Assembly (NCBI GenBank): GCA_003354045.1
Contig: PIVZ01000003.1
Coordinates: 1 to 40,038 of the forward strand
Direction of reading: 5' to 3'
Length of the DNA: 40,038 nt
From: a bacterium
GTDB lineage: Bacteria; Desulfobacterota; Binatia; UBA1149; CAITLU01
Position 1 is the stretch's first letter. Each line of letters starts with the position of its first letter. A program made the position numbers and the translations under genes. The notes below the pieces were generated by a model. The model made no database searches. It was not told the origin of the DNA and was given only the letters and a program-made list of their open reading frames with translations. Shown piece after piece: positions 33,304 to 39,480 of this stretch.

Positions 33304-33327
33304 GGTGGCGTTCTTCGGAGCGTCACC
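33304..33327 (+). promoter_or_regulatory. Intergenic UUCG hairpin 2
   Basis: Ten-pair uninterrupted stem (33304-33313 with 33318-33327, including G-U pairs) capped by TTCG. Same design and position as the hairpin at 32985. Confidence 0.7.
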
Positions 33328-33380
33328 TATTGGGCGGTGATTCAGCCGGCCGAACGCGCGGGAGCGCACTGGAGAATGAA

Positions 33381-33842
33381 ATGGGAAACCGAGCACACGT
33401 AATCTTCACCGATAAAGACGGCGACATCTCGCCCGCGGTCTATCTCCACTGGAATGGCGGACCCGAATCGGTCTACGCATTCTTGGACGAAATGAAACGG
33501 CGGAAAATCCGCTGCGATGCAAGCTACGGAACAGCCCGATTCGTTCATATTGTGGGCGATTTCTTCGATAGCGACGAGGCGGGCGGACTTTCACTCGGCA
33601 TCCACGGCGGACCGAAAACCCTCGAACCCGCGAGCCTCAAGCAGTACGACCACGGCGACAACGGCGTGTACGTCGTGAGTTGGAACGGCACTGAGCGCAC
33701 GGTACGACGCTTCAGCAACGGCAAATTCGCAGACGCTCGCCGGGTCGAATCGGAGCGAATCGCAGCGGAAAACGACGATACCTACGCGGGCATTCTGGAG
33801 ACACTCGCCGAGCAACGGCCCACCGTCTCACGGTTCGGCTGA
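33381..33842 (+). CDS. Conserved hypothetical protein (MGNRAHVIFTD type), 153 aa
   Basis: ATG 33381 with GGAG six bases upstream; the frame opens at 33330 but without a site. Starts MGNRAHVIFTDKDGDISPAV and has YLHWNGGPESVYAFLDEMKR, then ARFVHIVGDFFD and VVSWNGTERTVRRFSNG. This protein type recurs on proteobacterial plasmids, prophages and integrative elements; no function is known. Stop overlaps the next start (TGATGA). Confidence 0.75.
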   Translation: MGNRAHVIFTDKDGDISPAVYLHWNGGPESVYAFLDEMKRRKIRCDASYGTARFVHIVGDFFDSDEAGGLSLGIHGGPKTLEPASLKQYDHGDNGVYVVSWNGTERTVRRFSNGKFADARRVESERIAAENDDTYAGILETLAEQRPTVSRFG

Positions 33843-33934
33843 TGACCGCCCGCACCCTCGACACCTACCGAGCCGCCGCATTCTGGGCCCTGGGCCTGGC
33901 TATGCTGGCGGCCTCGGTACTGGACTTGCAATAA
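33842..33934 (+). CDS. Tiny membrane peptide, 30 aa
   Basis: Overlaps the upstream stop (TGATGA). MTARTLDTYRAAAFWALGLA then MLAASVLDLQ: one predicted transmembrane helix. Coupled translation supports reality despite the size. Confidence 0.5.
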   Translation: MTARTLDTYRAAAFWALGLAMLAASVLDLQ

Positions 33935-33949
33935 TCGGCTTTCAGGTCT

Positions 33950-33972
33950 GCCCGTAGGCAACTGCGGGCTTT
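33950..33972 (+). terminator. Hairpin with short T-run
   Basis: GCCCG/CGGGC stem (33950-33954, 33965-33969), 10-base loop, followed by TTT. Flanking CAGG/CCTG can extend it. Third hairpin in the cassette, here before the last gene; partial terminator or processing site. Confidence 0.45.
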
Positions 33973-34007
33973 CCTGATTGACGATGGAGGAAGCGATGGA
34001 GGAAGCG

Positions 34008-34178
34008 ATGGAACCCGATTACATCGAATATCACCGCAAGCCTACCCCGGCGGAAATACGCTTCGGGCATGGAGCGACCCACTACCGCGATTTTCTCCGG
34101 TCGTGGGTCACCAAAGCAGACGGAACCCTGAAGCGATGGTTCAAAGCCCACGACGACGGCTTGCGATATTACCGCTGA
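34008..34178 (+). CDS. Conserved small protein (YHRKPTPAEIRFGHGA type), 56 aa
   Basis: ATG 34008 is best placed after GGAGG; upstream ATGs at 33984 and 33996 come from a tandem 12-base repeat (atggaggaagcg) that also supplies ribosome sites. Contains PDYIEYHRKPTPAEIRFGHG then ATHYRDF, a pattern shared by small proteins on proteobacterial mobile elements. Probably binds nothing recognisable; function unknown. Confidence 0.65.
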   Translation: MEPDYIEYHRKPTPAEIRFGHGATHYRDFLRSWVTKADGTLKRWFKAHDDGLRYYR

Positions 34179-34208
34179 CACGAACACTAGAGGCAACTAG
34201 CCGATCGT

Positions 34209-34369
34209 AAACGGAAAACCGTAGCGGGGAGCTGCGCGCCGGAATTCTTCGCGAGCTGCGCAGAAGTGTAAGCTGCGACTAAGCCGACACAAATACACCG
34301 GCCTAAGAACACCCGCGCCAACTAGCACGGCACAAATACACCAAAAACTAAACGCTTTGAACACCCGCG
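34209..34369. repeat. Direct-repeat cluster between convergent genes
   Basis: CACAAATACACC at 34288-34299 and 34331-34342; GAACACCCGCG at 34307-34317 and 34359-34369; GAGCTGCGC twice near 34229-34260; and an ACGG-AAAA-CCGT hairpin at about 34211. The second GAACACCCGCG lies inside the end of the HNH gene. Could be iterons, a recombination scar or a binding array. Confidence 0.5.
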
Positions 34370-34788
34370 AGTTCTCGATGCCGGTCCTTGTGATGCTGCG
34401 CGCAAAGCCACATGACCTCAAGTGGCTTGGTGTAATCCTCGTGGTGCCCCTGAACGCGCGGAGACAAGCAAACACAGCAATTTCCGCGAGCTATCCGCCC
34501 TGATCTGACCGCATGTTGTAACGCGCCCTGAGCCCGTTTCTTCTCCGGATTGCCCGCGGCCCACTGCCGCAAATACCGCTGCGTCTTTTCTGGGTTCTCT
34601 TGCCACCACCGTCGCTGATTGGCGTTGTGCCTGTCTCGATTGGCACTCTTCCACCGCTTGCTGGCAGTTGTTTTGCACGAAACACAGACGTACAAACTGC
34701 CCGCAATCCGCCTAGCATCCAGCACAACCGGCACGCCGCACTTCGTACAGTCGCGCACGTCCCCAACCACCCACACTTTTTTACTCAT
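34348..34788 (-). CDS. HNH homing endonuclease with N-terminal zinc ribbon
   Basis: ATG 34788 with AGGTGGGGG upstream; the frame extends to 34962 but its start is unsupported. 146 aa: CTKCGVPVVLDA...YVCVSC zinc ribbon, a helical NRDRHNANQRRWWQENPEK repeat region, then GNCCVCLSPRVQGHHEDYTK and WLCAQHHKDRHRE, the HNH core. Paralogous to the gene at 37830. Free-standing homing endonuclease at the edge of the early operon. Confidence 0.85.
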   Translation of the reverse strand: MSKKVWVVGDVRDCTKCGVPVVLDARRIAGSLYVCVSCKTTASKRWKSANRDRHNANQRRWWQENPEKTQRYLRQWAAGNPEKKRAQGALQHAVRSGRIARGNCCVCLSPRVQGHHEDYTKPLEVMWLCAQHHKDRHRELAGVQSV

Positions 34789-34901
34789 CGGCCCCCACCT
34801 CAACACCCGCGCCACTTCCAAACCACCGCGGCCCAACACCATCCTCACGCCGCGCCAAACTGACCACGCCGGGGCATCCGACGCAGCACGGAACAGGCGA
34901 C

Positions 34902-34985
34902 TCAGACGCAGAGCGTTGATTCCAGCGTGGCCGCTCTGTAGTAGCCCTTGCATGATAAGCATCGCACGCGGTCGGTGTCAGCCAC
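34902..34985 (-). CDS. Very small zinc-knuckle protein, 27 aa
   Basis: GTG 34985 with GAGG about 10 bases upstream. MADTDRVRCLSCKGYYRAAT then LESTLCV: C-x(2)-C and a later Cys, resembling truncated zinc ribbons common in phages. Fills a gap between two clear genes; size makes it uncertain. Confidence 0.35.
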   Translation of the reverse strand: MADTDRVRCLSCKGYYRAATLESTLCV

Positions 34986-35022
34986 ACGGACAATGCCTCG
35001 CAGCGCCAGGTTCGGATATTAG

Positions 35023-35304
35023 TCACGTTCTCGGCTCGGCAGGTTCTCCCTTGCGGTAAAACCGCGGGTCGCGTATGACGTTTTCGCAGTCCAACCACTT
35101 CTCGAAATTGAACTCCATATTCGTGCGCTGGACCGATGGCCTGAACTTCACGAGCACCTGATTGGCTGATTTGCCGGGCTCGGCTGTCGCCAACACCTCG
35201 GCGGTGATTAGCCCCACATCTATTTCCGCCTGCCCCTGCATACCGGCGGTACAAACCACGATGTCACCCTCGGCTATTCTCGCACCAAACCTGTCTCTAA
35301 CCAT
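35023..35304 (-). CDS. Hypothetical beta-barrel-like protein, 93 aa
   Basis: ATG 35304 with GGAGG upstream. RFGARIAEGDIVVCTAGMQG and IDVGLITAEVLATAEPGKSA suggest a small SH3-like barrel, a shape common among phage DNA-metabolism accessory proteins (D-I-V-V...G...V-G-x-I/V). C-terminus WLDCENVIRDPRFYRK. Member of the leftward early operon. Confidence 0.65.
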   Translation of the reverse strand: MVRDRFGARIAEGDIVVCTAGMQGQAEIDVGLITAEVLATAEPGKSANQVLVKFRPSVQRTNMEFNFEKWLDCENVIRDPRFYRKGEPAEPRT

Positions 35305-35318
35305 TTTCCACCTCCTCA

Positions 35319-35654
35319 CTAGGCATCGGGAATCCCCTTCGGTTGATGCTTCCTGTGGCACTCGCGGAGCTGATCCAGTGCTTCCTGTGGTGAGCGCACT
35401 ACATGGAAGCAGCAGCCCACTGATTCGACCTCAGCGGCCACTTTGGACTGTGCTTCAGTCAAGACCGCGTGCGAGACGCCGCCCTTTGGCCCAGGAGCCG
35501 CTTTAACTTCAACTAGGTGGTGCAGCCCTGATTTTGAGACGATGGCGTCACAGGGCATTTTGCAGGGCGTGAGCGCATATCCGGCTTTTCGGATGGCCTC
35601 GAAAATCAGGGGCTCGTTGAGGTCGCGCTTGGCTGCCCAGCGGTTGATACTCAC
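35319..35654 (-). CDS. VRR-NUC / PDDEXK-like nuclease
   Basis: GTG 35654 overlaps the upstream stop (GTGA). 111 aa: E-x-x-I-x(2)-A-G-Y helix (PLIFEAIRKAGYAL), DAIVSKSG supplying the active-site Asp, LVEVKAAPGPKGG with the E-x-K pair, then LTEAQSKVAAEVESVG. These match the compact VRR-NUC/Holliday-junction-resolvase-like nucleases of phages. Probable role is processing recombination or replication intermediates. Confidence 0.7.
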   Translation of the reverse strand: MSINRWAAKRDLNEPLIFEAIRKAGYALTPCKMPCDAIVSKSGLHHLVEVKAAPGPKGGVSHAVLTEAQSKVAAEVESVGCCFHVVRSPQEALDQLRECHRKHQPKGIPDA

Positions 35655-35821
35655 AGCACCTTCAGCAGATCGTTCTTCACGACCTCATACGACAGGCCCA
35701 TCCGCCTCGCAATCTGGTCCCTGCTTAGACCCTCACCGTACAGAATCTGGATTCGCTCGGCCCGGCCGTTCTCCTTCAGGATCACGACTGCAGAGCGTTC
35801 GAAGCTCCGGAAGGCAGCCAA
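35651..35821 (-). CDS. Small helix-turn-helix protein, 56 aa
   Basis: Below the size normally flagged as a gene. The frame ends in a GTGA overlap with the nuclease gene. The sequence GRAERIQILYGEGLSRDQIA then RRMGLSYEVVKNDLLKVL is a clear HTH (second helix after G-L-S, recognition helix Y-E-V-V-K-N-D). A TTG at 35821 or GTG at 35785 could start it; neither has a strong ribosome site. Likely a small regulator or packaging/replication DNA-binder. Confidence 0.55.
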   Translation of the reverse strand: MAAFRSFERSAVVILKENGRAERIQILYGEGLSRDQIARRMGLSYEVVKNDLLKVL

Positions 35822-36120
35822 GAGGGCCGATACGTCAGTTTCGGCCTGGGTACGGGACGTGCTGCTGAATCACCCGGATGTGGGCTAGGATGTAAATGGA
35901 GCGCCAGAGAGTCGAACCCTGCGGGCGTGGCTGTAAGAACCTGCACCGGCAAACCTGCGCGCCCCTGAGAGTGTGGCCCTAGACGGCCTCCCAACCCAGA
36001 ACGTTGCAAGCGGCTGAGGTTGGGAGGCCGGATTTCTGTTGTACGCGCCTGCCGAGGCGTATCCAACGGTTTTCTGACTCGGCAGCGTTGACAGGCGCGG
36101 TCGGTGGTGTTTCGCTTCAT
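35782..36120 (-). CDS. Doubtful basic protein with a Cys knuckle, 112 aa
   Basis: ATG 36120 overlaps the upstream stop as ATGA, which favours a real start, and the first ~20 residues (MKRNTTDRACQRCRVRKPLD) contain a C-x(2)-C knuckle. Beyond that the frame crosses a 12-bp inverted repeat and a tRNA-like segment and becomes Arg/Pro-rich and unlike protein. Perhaps only the N-terminus is original and an insertion replaced the end. Confidence 0.35.
   Translation of the reverse strand: MKRNTTDRACQRCRVRKPLDTPRQARTTEIRPPNLSRLQRSGLGGRLGPHSQGRAGLPVQVLTATPAGFDSLALHLHPSPHPGDSAARPVPRPKLTYRPSWLPSGASNALQS
35897..35965 (-). other. tRNA-like T-arm plus acceptor stem
   Basis: CAGGG-TTCGACT-CTCTG is a good T-arm, followed by GCGCTCC and A. 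GGGGCGC 62 bases upstream pairs with GCGCTCC over 7 positions (one G-U). The D and anticodon arms cannot be folded properly. May be a decayed tRNA or a tRNA 3'-end identity segment such as a former attachment site. Confidence 0.35.
35985..36029 (-). terminator. Perfect 12-bp inverted repeat
   Basis: GGCCTCCCAACC at 35985-35996 pairs with 36018-36029 around a 21-base loop. No T-run on the minus strand. It lies in the same gap as the tRNA-like element and may be a transcription or processing signal in the early operon. Confidence 0.5.
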
Positions 36121-36647
36121 GCAATCCCCGCAACCACGCCTTGCCACTCCGCGCGCCGCGGGTCGATCTCGCGGTTCGCCTCGGCCCACGCGAGCTTCTC
36201 CTCAGCCTCGAGGAGTGCCACGCGATCACCGTGACAGATCGGCTGATGATCGCAGTGCCTGCCCTCAATCCAGACGCCCTCGACATCGCAAAATGTCACA
36301 CCGCGGACAGCCAACTTGCGCCAAACGCGCATTTCACGGGCGTGCAGCGGCCCGAAACGGATCATGCCGCGACCATCGCCGAGCAGTGGCGGACCGTCTT
36401 GGCGGGCTTTGAGGCGGTCACTGCGGGACTCGCGCAGATGCTTCAGGATCTCGGCCAGCGGTGGATAGGTCCGAGCCTCACGAACGTGGATCAGTCGCTG
36501 GACCGCTTCTCCCAGGTCGCGCGGATCCGCGTCGATTCGCTTCAACTGGTCGGCGTAGAGCGTGAGTTGCTTCTCATCTACGCCGCCGCTCGGAAAGGCT
36601 ACGGACAGCAGCGTGAGCAATGACGCGATCGTCGGCGGTTGATTCAT
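36117..36647 (-). CDS. Putative helicase loader / replication accessory protein
   Basis: 176 aa. N-terminal helical domain ASLLTLLSVAFPSGGVDEKQ then YADQLKRIDADPRDLGEAVQ and ARTYPPLAEILKHLRE resembles the N-terminal fold of phage helicase loaders and G39P-type proteins (Y-x(2)-x-L ... P-x-x-x-E-I). C-terminal half has a Cys/His segment (VTFCDVEG, GRHCDHQPICHGD). It follows the initiator gene, the lambda O-P type order. Overlap of 74 bases with the initiator. Confidence 0.6.
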   Translation of the reverse strand: MNQPPTIASLLTLLSVAFPSGGVDEKQLTLYADQLKRIDADPRDLGEAVQRLIHVREARTYPPLAEILKHLRESRSDRLKARQDGPPLLGDGRGMIRFGPLHAREMRVWRKLAVRGVTFCDVEGVWIEGRHCDHQPICHGDRVALLEAEEKLAWAEANREIDPRRAEWQGVVAGIA

Positions 36648-37380
36648 TCTCGGTTTGCTCCTGTAGAAATTGCGACAACTTCTCGTCGCGGGCGTTGAGG
36701 CGTAGTTCGTCGAATGTCTGCGGGGTGTTCCCCGTGGAACACTTCAAGCCCTCGAACACCCACCCCTTGCGAATCGCCCGCTGGAATGTCGCATACCAAT
36801 CGGCCTTGGTCGTACCGCTGCCCTTGAACGACTCGTGGAACGATTCCCATGCGTAGCGAAGAGATGCCGGATCATGTGGGAAGCCACGGCCATCAGCCCA
36901 GACCACGATGGCTTCACGCTCTCCGACCGACAATTCCTCTGGGCAGGGAGATTCCTTTTTCTTAGGCCCTCTTGGTGCACGCACTCTTTGTTTCTTCTCT
37001 GCTTTTGCTTCTGTATATGCTTCTGCTTCTGGGGCAGACTTTCCGGGTGCGTTCTTTGAGTCGAATCCCTGTTTTTTCCGCAGGTTAGGGATTCTTATCG
37101 ACCAGTAGTCACCGCAACGTTCGGCTGATATCGGCGAGACTTCGGCGAGATGTTCGAGAGACTTCCGCGCGACATCGGCTCGATGTTTGCCGAACAGGCC
37201 ACCGAGTTCTCGGTCGTGCACACTGAAAACCCCGCCGGTATTTGGGGCAAAACGCTCCAGTGCGAGCATTAGGATACGCGAATAGGCAGCCATCATGTCA
37301 TTGTCGGCGTACATCGCGGCTGTCTTGGGGTGGTATCGGAGGGAGATGTGGAGTTTCGCGTGCGGCCTAGCTCTGGGCAT
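36574..37380 (-). CDS. Phage replication initiator (O/DnaT-like)
   Basis: 268 aa. N-terminal winged-helix style domain (YHPKTAAMYADNDMMAAYSR, LGGLFGKHRADVARKSLEHL, CGDYWSIRIPN), a Lys/Pro/Ala linker, then a C-terminal segment LRYAWESFHESFKGSGTTKA-DWYATFQRAIRKGW that matches the W-x(2)-F...D-W-x(2)-x-F-x-x-x-I-R-K-W/G pattern of phage replisome organisers and DnaT. It would bind the origin and recruit the host helicase through the next gene. Confidence 0.75.
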   Translation of the reverse strand: MPRARPHAKLHISLRYHPKTAAMYADNDMMAAYSRILMLALERFAPNTGGVFSVHDRELGGLFGKHRADVARKSLEHLAEVSPISAERCGDYWSIRIPNLRKKQGFDSKNAPGKSAPEAEAYTEAKAEKKQRVRAPRGPKKKESPCPEELSVGEREAIVVWADGRGFPHDPASLRYAWESFHESFKGSGTTKADWYATFQRAIRKGWVFEGLKCSTGNTPQTFDELRLNARDEKLSQFLQEQTENESTADDRVIAHAAVRSLSERRRR

Positions 37381-37708
37381 CGGCCGGCCAGATCAGGTGC
37401 TTGATGGCATTCTCTTTTGGCGGACCGGTACACACACCATCGTGCCTGAGAAGGCCCATGATACCGTCCGATATTGAGAACCACTCGCCACGGATGCGCT
37501 CATCGGCGAAGTGGCGGTGGATGGCTGATTCGAGCTCCCTGTGTGCCGATGCTCGTATGAAGCCAACTACGTTGAGTTTATTGTGGTTTCCGGTCTGCAT
37601 GGTCTGAACCCTGGAAGCCACGCCGCGCGGGCTGTTTGACACTCCTATTTTGACGGCATCATCACCTGCCGCCACGAAGTAGACAATCCCGCTATCGCTT
37701 TTCCGCAT
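37367..37708 (-). CDS. T5orf172 / GIY-YIG-like domain protein
   Basis: 113 aa from ATG 37708. GIVYFVAAGDDAVKIGVSNS is the GIY-YIG-related entry (Y-F/Y-V ... V-K-I-G) of the T5orf172 (MUG113) family, followed by R-V-x(2)-M-Q-T-G-N and an ELESAIHRHFADERIRGEWF segment typical of the same family (E-x(2)-x-H-x-x-F...R-G-E-W-F). Proteins of this group are predicted nucleases; substrate unknown. Confidence 0.8.
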   Translation of the reverse strand: MRKSDSGIVYFVAAGDDAVKIGVSNSPRGVASRVQTMQTGNHNKLNVVGFIRASAHRELESAIHRHFADERIRGEWFSISDGIMGLLRHDGVCTGPPKENAIKHLIWPADAQS

Positions 37709-37730
37709 CACGCTCGCCCCTCAAATGCAA

Positions 37731-37785
37731 AGCGCGGCCCCAGGCTGATGCGCCGTGTCGGATGACCGACGCCCAGGGCCGCGCT
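37731..37785. other. Long perfect hairpin between early genes
   Basis: AGCGCGGCCC at 37731-37740 pairs perfectly with 37776-37785, and the 35-base interior holds a second small stem (GTCGG/CCGAC). It lies between the T5orf172 gene and the HNH gene at 37830. Could be a terminator, an RNA element or the footprint of the HNH insertion. Confidence 0.55.
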
Positions 37786-37829
37786 GAAGTATTCGTGAGA
37801 CTGACGCATCGCTAGGGATGATACCTCAC

Positions 37830-38312
37830 CTACGCCTCATCGAAAAGGTGAACGGCGGCGGGATTGATAACTCGGTGGTGCTTCGCATGGCACGCCCGGC
37901 AGAGCCACGTAACCGCGAGAGGTTTACCGTAATCGTCGTGGTGCCCCTCTACCTTGGGGTTCCCGCAACCGACGCATGGGGACTTTTCCAGCCAGCCGTT
38001 CTTTAAGGCCGTGGCAACGCGCTTGTGGGCTTTCCTCTTTTCCGGATTTCTTTGCCGCCATTTGCGGACACATTCATTCCTAGTCTCTCGATATTTGTCT
38101 GGGTGATTCTTCCGCCAACGCCGTGACGCATCCAGCGCCCCTTCGGGTTTTGTCGCTCGCCACTTCCTGTTGTTTTCGCGGTTGAGTTCACGGGCGCGTT
38201 CCGGATTTCTTTGCTTCCAATCCATATTATCGCCGTTCATAAATCTCACCAGCCCGCAGGATTCGCACCTGCCGTGTTGCGCGGTCGATTTTCGAAACAG
38301 GCTCCCGCGCAA
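37830..38312 (-). CDS. HNH homing endonuclease, paralog of 34348-34788
   Basis: 160 aa from TTG 38312 (GGGAA upstream; ATG 38240 is an alternative that would lose the zinc knuckle). CESCGLVRFMNGDN, a basic helical repeat (WKQRNPERARELNRENNRKW, then two further NP-E-K/H-P-D-K-Y-R units), and core KSPCVGCGNPKVEGHHDDYG with WLCRACHAKHHR. Core and linker align with the 34348 gene. Homing endonuclease inserted in the early operon. Confidence 0.88.
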   Translation of the reverse strand: MRGSLFRKSTAQHGRCESCGLVRFMNGDNMDWKQRNPERARELNRENNRKWRATKPEGALDASRRWRKNHPDKYRETRNECVRKWRQRNPEKRKAHKRVATALKNGWLEKSPCVGCGNPKVEGHHDDYGKPLAVTWLCRACHAKHHRVINPAAVHLFDEA

Positions 38313-38354
38313 AGATTCCCGTCACCCTCGTCGCGTTGACGAGCCGGGGCTGGT

Positions 38355-38552
38355 TCACCGCCATCTCCACCACCACCAACCCCGCCGCTTCCGGACCGGC
38401 GGATCCAGCACTATCCCCATCATCTCCAGACCCGAGAGGATTTCCACCCGCCTGAACTTCTCGCCGGGCTTGGGCGAGCGGTAGGGCTTGTGCGCGAGGG
38501 CGGATTCGAGCTTCTCGGCAAGGTCGGGGTCGTCTAGGCGGATGTCGGTCAC
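38355..38552 (-). CDS. Hypothetical protein with Trp/Arg tail, 65 aa
   Basis: ATG 38552 overlaps the repressor stop (ATGA). MTDIRLDDPDLAEKLESALA, then PKPGEKFRRVEILSGLEMMG, and a very unusual end RKRRGWWWWRWR. May assist the repressor or be an anti-host peptide. Function unknown. Confidence 0.6.
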   Translation of the reverse strand: MTDIRLDDPDLAEKLESALAHKPYRSPKPGEKFRRVEILSGLEMMGIVLDPPVRKRRGWWWWRWR

Positions 38553-38773
38553 GTCCCCGGCCTCTCCCAGTTCACCACGTCAAGCGGCGAAATCTTCAGC
38601 CTTTTCAACTGCTTGGGGTACGTCTTCCACAGCTTTGACACAAATCGGGAGCCCGCCGGAGCGACGCCGGTTTCGATCTGGCAGATGCGACTCGGAGCAA
38701 ACCCGAGGTCATCGGCCATGCCCTTCTGCGAGATACCGAGGTGGGTGCGGAGAGCCAGTACGGGATTTTCCAT
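38549..38773 (-). CDS. XRE-family HTH repressor-like protein
   Basis: ATG 38773 gives 74 aa. LALRTHLGISQKGMADDLGF then APSRICQIETG is the classic XRE helix-turn-helix (Q-K-G-M-A-D-D-L-G-F-A-P-S-R-I-C-Q-I-E). No dimer or cleavage domain, so closer to Cro than CI. It is divergent from the rightward operon with a palindrome between them, so it probably controls both early operons. Confidence 0.82.
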   Translation of the reverse strand: MENPVLALRTHLGISQKGMADDLGFAPSRICQIETGVAPAGSRFVSKLWKTYPKQLKRLKISPLDVVNWERPGT

Positions 38774-38828
38774 ATGGCGTGTGTAGCAGCGCACTCAGCC
38801 CCGTGCAACGAAACTTTTTCAGAAAAGG

Positions 38829-38843
38829 CTCAATTAAATTGAG
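38829..38843. promoter_or_regulatory. 15-bp palindromic operator-like site, copy 1
   Basis: CTCAAT-TAA-ATTGAG, a perfect 6-bp inverted repeat, in the 117-bp divergent gap between the XRE gene and the rightward operon. A related copy is at 32723-32735. The central TTAAAT could overlap a -10. Probable binding site of the XRE protein. Confidence 0.6.
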
Positions 38844-38890
38844 CGGAGGCCGATTAGGTCTGCTAAACGTCCGTCAACCGAGGAGATGAA

Positions 38891-39388
38891 ATGCCCAACC
38901 CGATCTGCCCCAATTGCTTCAGCCGATTCCACCGCAACGGATGCCCGAACGACGACGAGCCGGACATCTGCCACGAGCACGGCCTCGAGCTCGACGACTG
39001 CCCCGGCTGCGCGGCTCACGCGGCGATGGTGATCAAGACGGAGCCGCTGTTCATCACCGTCACGGACGACCACGATGCCTTCGTGGATTGGGTCGTCGAA
39101 GAATCGAGCGGCAACCCCGGCCGCGCGGCGGGCCTCTTCTGCGAGATCCAACAGAACCCCTACCTCGTGATCCGAGAGTGGCGCATGTCTGGCGGCCCGC
39201 CTTACAGCAATGAGGTTGGCACGCTCGTCCTGCACTGCTGCCGCCGCTGCGATGCGCTCGACCGCGAAGAGTGGCGCTGCGGCGAGAAGGCCGAGATCAA
39301 GGCGAGCGTCGTCTACACGAACGGACCGCTCTGTTACGACTGCGCTGCGGACGAGGCGTATTGTTACGCGCTGGCGGTGGTGGCCTGA
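38891..39388 (+). CDS. Cys-rich hypothetical protein, first gene of the rightward operon, 165 aa
   Basis: ATG 38891 after CGAGGAG. The first 45 residues have CPNCFSRFHRNGCPNDDEPD-IC and later C-x(2)-C, a zinc-binding module. The middle (VTDDHDAFVDWVVEESSGNP) is helical and the C-terminal part again has CCRRC, CGEK, LCYDC. Probably two zinc ribbons; no family recognised. As the first early gene it may act on host metabolism. Confidence 0.7.
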   Translation: MPNPICPNCFSRFHRNGCPNDDEPDICHEHGLELDDCPGCAAHAAMVIKTEPLFITVTDDHDAFVDWVVEESSGNPGRAAGLFCEIQQNPYLVIREWRMSGGPPYSNEVGTLVLHCCRRCDALDREEWRCGEKAEIKASVVYTNGPLCYDCAADEAYCYALAVVA

Positions 39389-39480
39389 TGCGCGAATCGA
39401 TAGTCGACGCACTCGTGGCCATCGCCATCATCTTGACGTTCGTGATATTCGGGCTGTTCTACATCGGGAGGATTCAATGA
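39388..39480 (+). CDS. Tiny membrane peptide, 30 aa
   Basis: ATG 39388 overlaps the upstream stop by one base and its own TGA overlaps the next ATG. MRESIVDALVAIAIILTFVI then FGLFYIGRIQ: one transmembrane helix. Coupling to both sides supports it. Confidence 0.55.
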   Translation: MRESIVDALVAIAIILTFVIFGLFYIGRIQ

